The translations under genes and the position numbers were made by a program. A stretch of DNA of 64,000 nucleotides from Sphingobacterium sp. UBA5670 (lineage in GTDB: Bacteria; Bacteroidota; Bacteroidia; Sphingobacteriales; Sphingobacteriaceae): the NCBI RefSeq assembly GCF_002420705.1, contig NZ_DIIM01000010.1:92129-156128 (forward strand), read 5' to 3'. This document shows positions 36,568 through 46,737 of this stretch, in pieces. A model generated the notes under the pieces. The model was not told the origin of the DNA. It ran no database searches and saw only the letters and a list, made by a program, of their open reading frames with translations. Every line of letters starts with the position of its first letter. Position 1 is the stretch's first letter.

Positions 36568-36580
36568 CGGGAACGTTCCC
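36568..36580. promoter_or_regulatory. LacI-type operator 2
   Basis: Contains the perfect 12-bp palindrome GGGAACGTTCCC (36569-36580), preceded by TTTC as in operator 1. It lies 32 bp before the amylase start codon. Confidence 0.75.
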
Positions 36581-36611
36581 ATTGTCAGGATCCAACCAAA
36601 ACTAATTATCG

Positions 36612-39197
36612 ATGGGGAAGCATATCTCTCGTTTAATAGGGTGTCTCTGGATGTTCGTCCTATTATCATCATGTGCGAATAAGAAAGATATCGTGGATAC
36701 CGAGCAACCACCTGTTACCGAACTGCAGGCAACCGGTTTGGTGAATCTTTCTGCCCCTTTTATCTATTGGGATAAGGAAATTACCCTGCAATTTGATCTT
36801 TCAAAAGGGAATGCTGCTCTTAAAGGCAGTTCTGCTGATCTTTATTTGCATACAGGATTAGTACCGAAAGCTGGTGGTAGTTGGCAGCATGTCGTGACAG
36901 ATTGGTCAAAGAATGAAAATGCCTATAAGTTAAAGCTTGTTTCAGCAGGTCTATATACTTTTACATTTACGCCATCTACATTCTTTAATCTGAGTAATGG
37001 GGATCAATTTGATCAGATGGCACTTTTAGTGCGCAATGGTGATGGATCGCTGGTCCAACGAAATAAAAATAATTCAGATTTATTTCTGCCTTTCGTGGCG
37101 AGTAACATGCAAGCGATTCGCTTTGTATCTCCTGTCATGCAACCCACAGACCCTATTGCAGCCGAAGATAAGTTTGTAGTTGGTCAGGCCCTGAAGCTTG
37201 AAGTTAGGGCAAGCCAGTCAGGAAAGATCAGTATCTGGGACAATGGTTTATTGCTAGCGGAGGCCGCAAATGCAGTATCTTTAGAAAAACCGGCCAGCTT
37301 ACAAAGCAACGGCTTGCATGAGCTTGAAGCTCGTCTCGAATCCGGAGGCAAGATATATTCCAGTAAAGCACAGTTATTTGTCGAATCAAAACCTATAATT
37401 GCCGCACTTCCGACAGGCATCAATTCGAACGGAACAACAATAAACAGAGAAAAAGGTGAAGTAAGCTTTGCGCTGACTGCTCCCTTCAAAAACAGTGTCT
37501 ACCTTTTGGGCGATTTCAATGGCTATAAAGCGTCGCCAGCCTACGCTATGAGCCAAACGCCTGATGGCAAAACCTGGTGGGTCACCGTATCGCTGCTGGA
37601 TTTCTCTAAAAAATATACGTATCAGTTTTTGGTGGACGGTCAATTGCATGTCGCTGACCCTTATGCTGAATTGATTCTCGATCCACAAAATGATGCGGTG
37701 CTCGGGCTGACCACTGCGGCTATGCCTGCTTATCCTGCTGCTGCACAGGGCATAGTCGGGGTATTGGATCTCCCTGCCAAGGGGTATTCATGGAAAACAA
37801 CCTCGTTTACAAAACCTGTACAAGGTGATCTGGTCATTTATGAGCTCTTAGTCCGTGATTTTGTCAAACAGCATCAGTATACCACGTTAAGAGATTCTTT
37901 GCCCTATTTAAAAAGGCTGGGAGTTAATGCAGTCGAGCTAATGCCTGTACAAGAATCGGAAGGGAATTCGACCTGGGGATATAATCCTTCTTTTCATCGT
38001 GCGCTGGATAAATATTATGGCTTGAAAAATGACTTGAAAGCCTATGTTGATGCCTGTCACGAGAATGGTATTGCCGTTATTTTGGACGTTGTTTTTAATC
38101 ACGCATTCGGTCAGTCGCCGCTTGTGCAACTTTATTTTGAACAGGGCAATGTTGCTGGCAATAGTCCTTGGTTTAATACGGTTGCCAAGCATCCATTTAA
38201 TGTTGGATTCGACTTTAATCATGAAAGCAGTTATACGCAGACTTTTGTTAAAGATGTGCTGACCTATTGGATGCAGGAATACAAAATTGATGGTTTCCGA
38301 TTTGATCTATCCAAAGGTTTTACGCAGAAAAATTCAGGCACTTCTGAAAATGACCTGAGTGCCTGGAATGCTTATGATGCTTCCCGTGTGGCAATTTTAA
38401 AACAATACCAGCAGCATATCCGCAGCATAGATCCTTCCTGTTATATCATTCTTGAACATCTTGGCGGCGATCAGGAGGAGGCGGAACTTGCGCAATCGGG
38501 AATGTTGCTATGGAACAATATGAATGCGGTCTTCAACGAAGCGACGATGGGGTGGAATGCCAATAATGGATCGGATCTCGGACGATTATTTGCTTCAAAT
38601 CATGGAATGGCGCAGCCTTCTTTTGTGTCCTATATGGAAAGCCACGACGAGCAGCGGCTGTTATTCAAGTGCTTGAATTACGGGAATTCATCTGGAAATT
38701 ATAACATCAAAAATCTGAGCACGGCCTTGAAACGCATGGAACAGGCTGCTGTATTTTTATTGGCTTCGCCGGGACCAAAGATGATTTGGCAATTTGGTGA
38801 ATATGGCTATGATGTATCTATAGACGACAATGGGCGCACAGGGGAAAAGCCGCTTTTATGGAATTATCTGCAGCAAGAAGATCGCAAAAGACTCTTTGAT
38901 ACATATGCTAAAATTACCCGTTTCAAAACCAAAAATAACATTTTTCAAGACGGGAAAATTGTTGCCTCGGCAATGAAAGAAGCGATTAAATATTTTGTAC
39001 TGGAAAAGGATGGACAACAAGTAGGGGTACTTGGGAATTTCGGTGTAGAAAGTGCAGAATTGACCCTGCCACAGGCATTACAGGGGATTTGGGTGGATAA
39101 TTTTACGGGGAATGAGCTCAACTGGTCCAATCAGTCGAAACTGAGCCTTTTACCGGGACAATACCAATTGATAAGCAAAACAAAACTAAATAAATAA
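36612..39197 (+). CDS. SusG-like GH13 alpha-amylase lipoprotein
   Basis: 861 aa. Lipoprotein signal ending LLSSCANKKD, whose KKD after Cys suggests surface display. An N-terminal beta-rich region (about 35-270) is followed by a CBM48-like domain (about 285-370, VYLLGDFNGYKASP) and a GH13 catalytic domain: region I DVVFNH (D492), region II GFRFD (nucleophile D565), region III ILEHLGG (acid/base E615), region IV SHDEQR (D679). It would cut starch or maltodextrin at the cell surface. First gene after the two LacI operators and only 11 bp before the SusC start. Length exceeds SusG because of the extra N-terminal domains. Confidence 0.92.
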   Translation: MGKHISRLIGCLWMFVLLSSCANKKDIVDTEQPPVTELQATGLVNLSAPFIYWDKEITLQFDLSKGNAALKGSSADLYLHTGLVPKAGGSWQHVVTDWSKNENAYKLKLVSAGLYTFTFTPSTFFNLSNGDQFDQMALLVRNGDGSLVQRNKNNSDLFLPFVASNMQAIRFVSPVMQPTDPIAAEDKFVVGQALKLEVRASQSGKISIWDNGLLLAEAANAVSLEKPASLQSNGLHELEARLESGGKIYSSKAQLFVESKPIIAALPTGINSNGTTINREKGEVSFALTAPFKNSVYLLGDFNGYKASPAYAMSQTPDGKTWWVTVSLLDFSKKYTYQFLVDGQLHVADPYAELILDPQNDAVLGLTTAAMPAYPAAAQGIVGVLDLPAKGYSWKTTSFTKPVQGDLVIYELLVRDFVKQHQYTTLRDSLPYLKRLGVNAVELMPVQESEGNSTWGYNPSFHRALDKYYGLKNDLKAYVDACHENGIAVILDVVFNHAFGQSPLVQLYFEQGNVAGNSPWFNTVAKHPFNVGFDFNHESSYTQTFVKDVLTYWMQEYKIDGFRFDLSKGFTQKNSGTSENDLSAWNAYDASRVAILKQYQQHIRSIDPSCYIILEHLGGDQEEAELAQSGMLLWNNMNAVFNEATMGWNANNGSDLGRLFASNHGMAQPSFVSYMESHDEQRLLFKCLNYGNSSGNYNIKNLSTALKRMEQAAVFLLASPGPKMIWQFGEYGYDVSIDDNGRTGEKPLLWNYLQQEDRKRLFDTYAKITRFKTKNNIFQDGKIVASAMKEAIKYFVLEKDGQQVGVLGNFGVESAELTLPQALQGIWVDNFTGNELNWSNQSKLSLLPGQYQLISKTKLNK

Positions 39198-39208
39198 ACA
39201 GTTATTTT

Positions 39209-42178
39209 ATGAACAAACAGCTACTACGTCCATTTTGGGCCCTGAACATGCTACTCGGTGTAAGTGCTTCGGCATTTGCCCAACAGGCGACGCTTCAGGG
39301 GCGGGTAATGGACCAGAATGGAAGTTCTTTGGTGGGCGCTACACTGCGCTTCGAGGAACTTCAAAAATCACTGTCTACTAAAGCGAATGGGGATTTTAGC
39401 TTGGATAGACTACAAACGGGGAAATTACGGCTGAAAGTAAGTATGGTCGGATACGCGAGCTTGGATACGTTAATTCAGGTGAAAGATGGCCTCAATCCGT
39501 TAAATTTATACCTCAAATCCAATACAAGTGCTTTGGAGGAAGTCGTTGTGATCGGGTATGGTACGCAAAAGAAAAGTGATCTTACTGGGTCGATCAGTAC
39601 GGTGAGTTCCAAGGATTTTCAAAAAGGACAGATCTCTTCACCTGAGCAGCTCATTATGGGTAAAGTTCCTGGCGTGCAGATCACAACAAGTGGTGGGCAG
39701 CCCGGTGCAGGAAGCACAATCCGGATCCGTACAGGGGCTTCATTAAATGCCAGCAATGACCCGCTTATTGTTGTTGATGGAATTCCCTTGGCAGGTGGAT
39801 CGGTATCGGGGGTCGCAAACCCATTGAGTTTGATTAACCCAAATGATATTGAAACATTCACCATCTTGAAAGATGCCAACGCAACGGCAATTTACGGTTC
39901 GCGCGCATCGAATGGTGTCATCTTAATTACGACTAAAAAAGGGAGCCGCTCGGGAACACAGATTAACTTCTCTACGCAGAATTCGCTGGCGACGGTAGCC
40001 AATAAAGTTAAATTGCTCAATGCGGACCAAATCCGAGATTATGTCAATACCAATGGCAGTGATGCAATGAAAAAGCTGCTAGGAACTGCAAATACCGATT
40101 GGCAGGATGTGATCTATGGCAATGCATTTACAACGGATAATAATATTAACATCGCTTCCAAAGCTGGAAATATGCCTTATCGTATTTCTGCAGGTTATAT
40201 GAATCAGGATGGGGTGCTGAAAAATGACAACTTAAAACGGACGACTGCGGCATTGGCCTTGACACCGAAATTTTTGGACAATCACCTTTCGCTGGATGTG
40301 AATGTACGTGGTACTTGGTCGAAATCCAAATTTGCAACGCAAGACGCGATCGGAACAGCGATTCAATTTGATCCGACACAACCGGTTTTTGTCGAAGATA
40401 AAAATAGTTTTGGCGGGTATTATGAATGGATCCAAGGGGGTAAACCTAATCCAAATGCGCCACGAAACCCACTGGCTTTGTTGGATCTGCGGAAAGACAA
40501 TGGCGACGTATTTAGAAGTATTGGAAATGCGAAAGTGGACTATAGTTTTCATTTTCTTCCGGAACTGCATGCTAACCTAAATGTAGGTTATGATTTGGCC
40601 CGCTCAAAGGGGAATACATTCACCCCTGCGATAGCTGCCCGCAACTTTAATGAGGGCGGTGAAAGAACGCAGTATAAAACCGATATCAATAATAAAACCC
40701 TTGAGTTCTACCTCAAGTATGATAAGGAATTGCCTGCAATCAAAAGCAATATTGATGCGACGTTAGGTTATGGCTATTATAAAAATAGCAGTAAAGTCTA
40801 CAACTTTAACCGTACAAATGCCGAAGGGGATAAAATACTCAATGAACCAACGAGAGCTTTTGATAAACCCGAAAATTTATTGATCTCCTATTATGGGCGT
40901 CTAATCTATACCTACGATAATCGCTATGTGGTTTCAGGAACATTACGGGCAGATGGTTCTTCCCGTTTTAGTCCGGATAATCGCTGGGGATATTTTCCTT
41001 CAGTCGGTTTTACCTGGCGGGCGAAAAATGAAGGGTTTTTAAAGGAAATTGCGGCAGTATCAGAGCTGAAACTTCGTTTAAGTTATGGAAAAACCGGGCA
41101 GCAAGATGGTATAGCCAACTATTCTTATTTACCTAATTATACTATCAGTGGCAACGAGTCCATGTACCGTTTTGGTGATGAGTACTATTATTTAAATTCT
41201 CCTGTAGCCTATGATAAGGACATACGCTGGGAAAATACCACAACCTACAACGCTGGCGTTGATTTTGGTTTTAGCGACAACCGAATTTATGGTAGTGTGG
41301 ATTATTATTCGAAAAAGACCAAAGACCTACTCAGTACGATTCCTGTTGCCGTAGGTTCGAACTTTAGCAATTTCCTATTGACTAACGTCGGTAATATGGA
41401 AAACCAGGGTTTAGAATTTAATTTACATTTTATTCCTGTAAAAACAGATAATTCGACCTTGGATATAGGTTTTAATCTGACCTACAATAAAAGTAAAGTA
41501 ACCAATCTGACGCAGAGTGATGATCCAAACTTTATCGTAGAGACAGGCGGAATCCGTGGTGGTACAGGCGGAAATATTCAGGCACATAAGGTTAATTTTA
41601 TGCCAAATAGTTTCAATGTATTCCAGCAAGTGTACGATAGCCAGGGGCATCCTGTCGAAGGTGTCTATGTAGACCGTAATGGAGACGGAGTCATCAGCGA
41701 TAACGACCGTTATTTGTACAAATCACCTTTACCTAAATATCTTTTGGGTTTCACAGCTGCTTATAGCTACAAAAAATGGTCGGCAACGACGGTGTTGCGT
41801 GCCAATCTGGATAATTATGTCTACGATAATGTTTCCTCTAACCTAGGCAGCGGGGCGAATATCAATGATCAAGCAGTTTTGGTCATTAACAATGCTCCTG
41901 TAGATTTTTTCAATACCAATTTCTTGCTCAAACAGCTTAGAAGTGACTACTATATCAAGAACGCTTCATTCCTGAAGATGGATAATATCAACTTAAGCTA
42001 CAATCTAGGGAAGTTTCTCCGGAATAGTAAGGCTTCCATGTCAATTTCTGCAACCGTCCAAAATGTATTTACCATCAGTAAGTATAAAGGCGTTGACCCG
42101 GAGATATCCAATGGTATAGACGACCGTTTTTATCCTCGGCCCCGGACCTATGTTTTGGGTGTAAATGTGAATTTTTAA
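39209..42178 (+). CDS. SusC-like TonB-dependent maltodextrin transporter
   Basis: 989 aa. Signal peptide ends SAFAQQ. Carboxypeptidase-like domain about 28-105, then LEEVVVIGYGTQKKSDLTGS and the plug motif ATAIYGSRASNGVILITTKKG, and a long beta barrel ending GVNVNF. There is no STN domain, matching regulation by LacI rather than by a sigma factor. It follows a surface amylase and precedes SusD and SusE, so maltodextrin uptake through the outer membrane is the expected function. Confidence 0.96.
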   Translation: MNKQLLRPFWALNMLLGVSASAFAQQATLQGRVMDQNGSSLVGATLRFEELQKSLSTKANGDFSLDRLQTGKLRLKVSMVGYASLDTLIQVKDGLNPLNLYLKSNTSALEEVVVIGYGTQKKSDLTGSISTVSSKDFQKGQISSPEQLIMGKVPGVQITTSGGQPGAGSTIRIRTGASLNASNDPLIVVDGIPLAGGSVSGVANPLSLINPNDIETFTILKDANATAIYGSRASNGVILITTKKGSRSGTQINFSTQNSLATVANKVKLLNADQIRDYVNTNGSDAMKKLLGTANTDWQDVIYGNAFTTDNNINIASKAGNMPYRISAGYMNQDGVLKNDNLKRTTAALALTPKFLDNHLSLDVNVRGTWSKSKFATQDAIGTAIQFDPTQPVFVEDKNSFGGYYEWIQGGKPNPNAPRNPLALLDLRKDNGDVFRSIGNAKVDYSFHFLPELHANLNVGYDLARSKGNTFTPAIAARNFNEGGERTQYKTDINNKTLEFYLKYDKELPAIKSNIDATLGYGYYKNSSKVYNFNRTNAEGDKILNEPTRAFDKPENLLISYYGRLIYTYDNRYVVSGTLRADGSSRFSPDNRWGYFPSVGFTWRAKNEGFLKEIAAVSELKLRLSYGKTGQQDGIANYSYLPNYTISGNESMYRFGDEYYYLNSPVAYDKDIRWENTTTYNAGVDFGFSDNRIYGSVDYYSKKTKDLLSTIPVAVGSNFSNFLLTNVGNMENQGLEFNLHFIPVKTDNSTLDIGFNLTYNKSKVTNLTQSDDPNFIVETGGIRGGTGGNIQAHKVNFMPNSFNVFQQVYDSQGHPVEGVYVDRNGDGVISDNDRYLYKSPLPKYLLGFTAAYSYKKWSATTVLRANLDNYVYDNVSSNLGSGANINDQAVLVINNAPVDFFNTNFLLKQLRSDYYIKNASFLKMDNINLSYNLGKFLRNSKASMSISATVQNVFTISKYKGVDPEISNGIDDRFYPRPRTYVLGVNVNF

Positions 42179-42189
42179 ATGAAATAACA

Positions 42190-43785
42190 ATGAAAAGATT
42201 AAATAAATATATAGGTGTTTGCTTGCTGGCCATGGCTTTGAGCAGCTGCCATAAGGATTTGGATTTAAAACCGACAAACGATGTAACCGCGGACGTAGCT
42301 TATCAGGACTTTAAAGGCTACACCTCGTCGTTTGCAAGATTATATGGTTCATTGACCTTAACCAGTACTTCGGGGCCGAATAACTCTGACCTAGGGGGCT
42401 TGGATGCAGGTACGTCTGATTTTTTGCGCCTTTTTTGGAATGCGCAGGAACTTACTACAGATGAGGCTGCATGTGCATGGCTCAATGACTCGGGAATTAG
42501 TGGGCTTGATTACCTGGATTTTGACGACAGCAACCCTATGCTGCGGGGTCTTTACACCCGCTGTGTCTATAGTGCCACACTTGTCAATGAATTTTTGAGA
42601 GAAAGTACGGATGCCAAATTGGCTGAGCGTGCTATTTCTGATGCAGATAAAACAGAAATAGCCTATTATCGTGCTGAAGCAAGATTCTTACGTGCTTATA
42701 ACTATTGGGTACTGCTTGATTTGTTTGGAAATCCACCTTTCGTAACCGAGGAAACTCCTGTAGGCAAAATATCGCCACCGCAGATCAAAAGACCCGAGCT
42801 TTTCGCTTATGTGGAGAAAGAGTTGTTGGAGGTTGCAGGTCAGCTAAAAGGGGCCAGACAGAATGTATATGGCCGTGTGGACCAAGTCGCGGCATGGGGG
42901 CTTCTGGCCAGATTATACCTCAATGCTGAAGTCTATCTAGGTGCTGGGAATAAAAAATATAGTGAAGCCATTACATATTCAGAAAAGGTATTGAACTCGG
43001 GCTATAGCCTGGGGGCAAATTACCGGGAGCTTTTCTATGCAGATAATGATGTGAACAATCCGGAATTTATTTTTTATCTGCCTTATGATGGAACGAAAAC
43101 ACAGAGCAAGGGCGGTACAACTTACCTGATCAATGCGGCGATTGATGCTACCATGAATCCGACATCTTTCGGTGTACCCGGTGGCGGTTGGGCAGGAAAT
43201 AGAACCCGCGATAATATAGCAACAATTTTTGGAGACTATTCCGGGGCCACAGATAAACGGGCAATGTTTCACTTAAATACAAGTGTTAAAATTGAAGACA
43301 TCGCTGTTTACAAGCAGGGATTGGCAGTTACCAAATTCCGCAACGTGAACAAGGACGGTAAGACTGCTCCTCCGGCGGCTGAAGGTTTCGTTGCTTCCGT
43401 AGACTTTCCGTTGATTCGTTTGGCAGAAATGAATTTGATTTACGCTGAAGCTACCTTGCGGGGTGGTTCTGGAGGCAATTTGGCAAAAGCATTGGACTAT
43501 GTCAATAAACTGCGTGTGCGAGCCTACGGTAACAACAGCGGAAACTTAACAAATCTTTCTTTGGATGATATTCTCAATGAGCGTGTGAAAGAACTATACT
43601 GGGAGGGATTTAGACGCTCAGATCTAATCCGTTACGGCAAATTTACAGGCGATAATTATCTCTGGCCTTTTAAAGGTGGCGTGCTTGCTGGTCAGGCAGT
43701 TGCAGGGTATAGAACGTTGTTTCCGCTCCCAGCTTCGGATATTATTGCGAATCCCAATCTTGTACAGAATCCAGGCTATAATTAA
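42190..43785 (+). CDS. SusD-like starch/maltodextrin-binding lipoprotein
   Basis: 531 aa. Lipoprotein signal ending ALSSCHKD. SusD-family features: RAEARFLRAYNYWVLLDLFGNPP, FPLIRLAEMNLIYAEA, ELYWEGFRRSDLIRYGKF, and the final FPLPASDIIANPNLVQNPGYN. Eleven bp after the SusC stop. It caps the transporter and binds the oligosaccharide on the surface. Confidence 0.96.
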   Translation: MKRLNKYIGVCLLAMALSSCHKDLDLKPTNDVTADVAYQDFKGYTSSFARLYGSLTLTSTSGPNNSDLGGLDAGTSDFLRLFWNAQELTTDEAACAWLNDSGISGLDYLDFDDSNPMLRGLYTRCVYSATLVNEFLRESTDAKLAERAISDADKTEIAYYRAEARFLRAYNYWVLLDLFGNPPFVTEETPVGKISPPQIKRPELFAYVEKELLEVAGQLKGARQNVYGRVDQVAAWGLLARLYLNAEVYLGAGNKKYSEAITYSEKVLNSGYSLGANYRELFYADNDVNNPEFIFYLPYDGTKTQSKGGTTYLINAAIDATMNPTSFGVPGGGWAGNRTRDNIATIFGDYSGATDKRAMFHLNTSVKIEDIAVYKQGLAVTKFRNVNKDGKTAPPAAEGFVASVDFPLIRLAEMNLIYAEATLRGGSGGNLAKALDYVNKLRVRAYGNNSGNLTNLSLDDILNERVKELYWEGFRRSDLIRYGKFTGDNYLWPFKGGVLAGQAVAGYRTLFPLPASDIIANPNLVQNPGYN

Positions 43786-43815
43786 TCGTAATCGAAAAAG
43801 AGAACTTATTAACAG

Positions 43816-44835
43816 ATGAAAATACTACACTATATCGGAATGATCCTGACCTTGTTTGTGGTCTTCCAGAGCTGTAAAAAAGATGAAACTCAGGCGCGTC
43901 TGTCTACGGAGGATGCGGTAAAAGCAGCTGTATTAACCCTAGATAAAACCAACCTAACCCTGTCAAAAGAAAATGCAGGTGATACGGTGCTGCACCTTTC
44001 GCTGGTGCCAGCAGATTTTGGATTTCAGGCAGCGATAACCAATGTGCTCCAATTTGGGCTCAAAGGGGACAATTTTAAAACAGTAAAGGAAGTGGTCGTT
44101 CCAAGCGGACGTACGGCGATAGGCTTTACGGGTTATGAATTGAACGGTTACCTACTTGCGCTGGGCGTTCCAACAGGCGAGGCATCTGAGTTTGACATTC
44201 GCCTAAAGTCGAGTATCAATGCGAAAATTGCGGCTGTATATTCGGTTCTGTCAGGCCTTAAAGCAAGTCCTTATGCGTCGACGAGCTATTTGTATGTTCC
44301 AGGAGCCTATCAGGGATGGGATCCGGCAACAGCTGAATCTATCGTCTCCCCAACAAGTAACGGTATCTATACCGGCATTATCTTCTTTTCGGAAGCGAAT
44401 TCAGAATTTAAGATTACGACGGAACGTAACTGGGCAAATTCTTACGGACAAACTGCCGATGGTAAACTCGCTTTCAATGGCGGTGGAAATATAAAAGCAC
44501 CGCGTGCAGGTAATCTGGAAATCGAGGTCAATACAACAGCCAACACAATTTCATTTAAAGATCACAATTGGGGTATTATTGGCAGTGCCACACCGAAGGG
44601 CTGGGATGCCGATACGGATATGAAATTTGATAATACCAATCAAGTATGGAAGCTGACCGTTGGTTTAACAGCAGGCGAAATCAAATTCCGTAAAAATCAC
44701 GATTGGGGAACCAATTTTGGAGGTGCTAACGGAAGTTTGTTGGCCGGTGGCGCCAACATCGCTGTGGCGACTGCAGGGACGTATGATATTGTCTTGGATC
44801 TCAATGCAAATACCTATACACTGACAAAGAAATAA
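43816..44835 (+). CDS. SusE/SusF-like starch-binding lipoprotein
   Basis: 339 aa. Lipoprotein signal ending FQSCKKDE, with the acidic residue after KK typical of surface-exported lipoproteins. An N-terminal SusE-type beta sandwich (about 35-150) is followed by two tandem starch-binding-like domains, about 155-245 (YLYVPGAYQGWDPATAES) and about 250-339 (WGIIGSATPKGWDADTDM), with aromatic residues suited to stacking on glucose rings. It lacks catalytic motifs. Lies between SusD and the SusA-like amylase and would hold starch at the surface. Confidence 0.9.
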   Translation: MKILHYIGMILTLFVVFQSCKKDETQARLSTEDAVKAAVLTLDKTNLTLSKENAGDTVLHLSLVPADFGFQAAITNVLQFGLKGDNFKTVKEVVVPSGRTAIGFTGYELNGYLLALGVPTGEASEFDIRLKSSINAKIAAVYSVLSGLKASPYASTSYLYVPGAYQGWDPATAESIVSPTSNGIYTGIIFFSEANSEFKITTERNWANSYGQTADGKLAFNGGGNIKAPRAGNLEIEVNTTANTISFKDHNWGIIGSATPKGWDADTDMKFDNTNQVWKLTVGLTAGEIKFRKNHDWGTNFGGANGSLLAGGANIAVATAGTYDIVLDLNANTYTLTKK

Positions 44836-44841
44836 GAACGA

Positions 44842-46704
44842 ATGATGTTAAAAAGAAATAGAAAGACCACAACCGTATTAGTCGCACTTACTGTGCTTGG
44901 ATGGAGCCCCTTATTGGGGCAATCCATTCAGCGCGTAGAACCTTTAAACTGGTGGGTAGGAATGGAAAACCCGACCCTGCAGCTCGTCGTCTATGGTCCT
45001 CAGATCGGAAAAAGCGAGGTACAGGTAGAGGATAAAGGAATCGAACTTGTCAAAGTCAATCGTGTAGAAAACCCCAATTATCTGTTTTTGGATGTAAAGG
45101 TTGCCGCTTCGGCTAAACCGGGCTGGTCAACATTTACTTTTAGCCAAGGAAAGAAAAAACTAACTTACCGCTATGAGTTAAAACAAAGAGACCAAAAAAT
45201 AAAAGCGCAAGGTGTGAGCAGCGCAGATCTGATTTATCTTATTATGCCGGACCGTTTTGCCAATGGAAATAAGGCAAATGATCAGGTAAAAGGTATGTTG
45301 GATATGAGCTTAAACCGCGATTCCATGTACTTGCGCCACGGTGGCGACCTGGAGGGTATTATTGGAAAGCTCGATTATCTGCAGGATCTCGGCGTAACAT
45401 CACTGTGGTTGACACCTGTATTGACCAACGATATGCCACAGGCTTCTTATCATGGCTATGCAAATACCGAAACATATCATATCGACCCTCGCTTTGGTAG
45501 CAATGATACCTATGTTCAATTGGGCGAACAGTTACACAAGCGGCAGATGAAACTGATTTTTGATGTGGTGCCCAATCATATTGGTAGCTATCATTGGACC
45601 GTGAAAGACAAACCGATGGCTGACTGGCTCAATGAGTGGCCTACGTATACCCAGACTTCCTATAAAGATCAGACCGTTTTTGACCCTTATGCCTCAGCAG
45701 AAGATAAGAAAAAAATGGTCAAAGGCTGGTTTGTGCCCACTATGCCAGACATGAACGAACAAAATCCATATGTTCAAAACTACCTGACGCAGAGTCATAT
45801 CTGGTGGATAGAAACAGCTGCAATCGATGGTTTCCGGATTGACACCTATCCCTATAATGATCTTGATTTTATGGCAAAATGGACCGATCGTATTCAGCAG
45901 GAGTATCCAAAGTTTACCTTTTTTGGCGAAACATGGGTACACGGGGTTGCCAATCAGGCCTATTTTCTGGGCGGTAAACGGGTAGGGCAGGACGTGGATT
46001 CCAAGCTGATGGGCGTAACGGACTTTCAGCTTAATTATGCGATAGGTGATGCGCTCAACCAAAAGACCGAATGGACTGCCGGTGCCAATAAATTATATTC
46101 AACCTTGGCTTCGGATTATCAATACCCGCATCCCGAGCGAAATGTGCTTTTCTTGGATAATCACGATAAAGATCGTTTTTTTTCCGTTGTAGGTGAAAAT
46201 GTGCAGAAATATAAATCAGCCATGGCTTGGCTATTGACCACGCGGGGTATTCCTCAGTTATATTATGGTGCTGAAATTCTGATGAAGAATTTCTCGAATC
46301 CAGATGGCTTGTTACGGGAAGATTTCCAGGGAGGTTTTGCAGGAGATAAACTAAATAAGTTTACTCTGGCCGGAAGGACAAAGGGTGAACAGGAGATGTG
46401 GACCTTTGTTCAGACCCTCGCCAATTATCGTAAACAGCACGCTGTATTGCAGACGGGAAAAACGATGCAGTATGTGCCCGAGGATGGTATTTATGTCTAT
46501 TTCCGATACAACGAGCAGCAGACAATCATGGTTGTCATGAATTGCAATGACGCAGCCAAGGAGCTGAAGTTCGACCGTTTTAAAGAACGAAATAACCAGG
46601 TGAAATCCTACTTCGATATTATCCAAAAGCAAGAAACCATGCCAACAGACAATACCCTGAAGCTTGAAGCGTATGAGACGAAGGTCCTGGAGCTGAAGTT
46701 CTAA
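44842..46704 (+). CDS. SusA-like GH13 neopullulanase/cyclomaltodextrinase, periplasmic
   Basis: 620 aa, close to the length of Bacteroides SusA. Signal peptide (ends LLGQS) without lipobox Cys, so periplasmic. An N-terminal Ig-like domain (about 25-125) precedes the GH13 barrel: DVVPNH (D241), GFRIDTYP (nucleophile D334), FFGETW (acid/base E363), DNHDKDRF (D442), then a C-terminal beta domain. It would hydrolyse imported maltodextrins to maltose or glucose. The ATG is 7 bp after the SusE stop. Confidence 0.92.
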   Translation: MMLKRNRKTTTVLVALTVLGWSPLLGQSIQRVEPLNWWVGMENPTLQLVVYGPQIGKSEVQVEDKGIELVKVNRVENPNYLFLDVKVAASAKPGWSTFTFSQGKKKLTYRYELKQRDQKIKAQGVSSADLIYLIMPDRFANGNKANDQVKGMLDMSLNRDSMYLRHGGDLEGIIGKLDYLQDLGVTSLWLTPVLTNDMPQASYHGYANTETYHIDPRFGSNDTYVQLGEQLHKRQMKLIFDVVPNHIGSYHWTVKDKPMADWLNEWPTYTQTSYKDQTVFDPYASAEDKKKMVKGWFVPTMPDMNEQNPYVQNYLTQSHIWWIETAAIDGFRIDTYPYNDLDFMAKWTDRIQQEYPKFTFFGETWVHGVANQAYFLGGKRVGQDVDSKLMGVTDFQLNYAIGDALNQKTEWTAGANKLYSTLASDYQYPHPERNVLFLDNHDKDRFFSVVGENVQKYKSAMAWLLTTRGIPQLYYGAEILMKNFSNPDGLLREDFQGGFAGDKLNKFTLAGRTKGEQEMWTFVQTLANYRKQHAVLQTGKTMQYVPEDGIYVYFRYNEQQTIMVVMNCNDAAKELKFDRFKERNNQVKSYFDIIQKQETMPTDNTLKLEAYETKVLELKF

Positions 46705-46737
46705 CATAAATTAAATTTCTATAGCATTCATTTTTCA

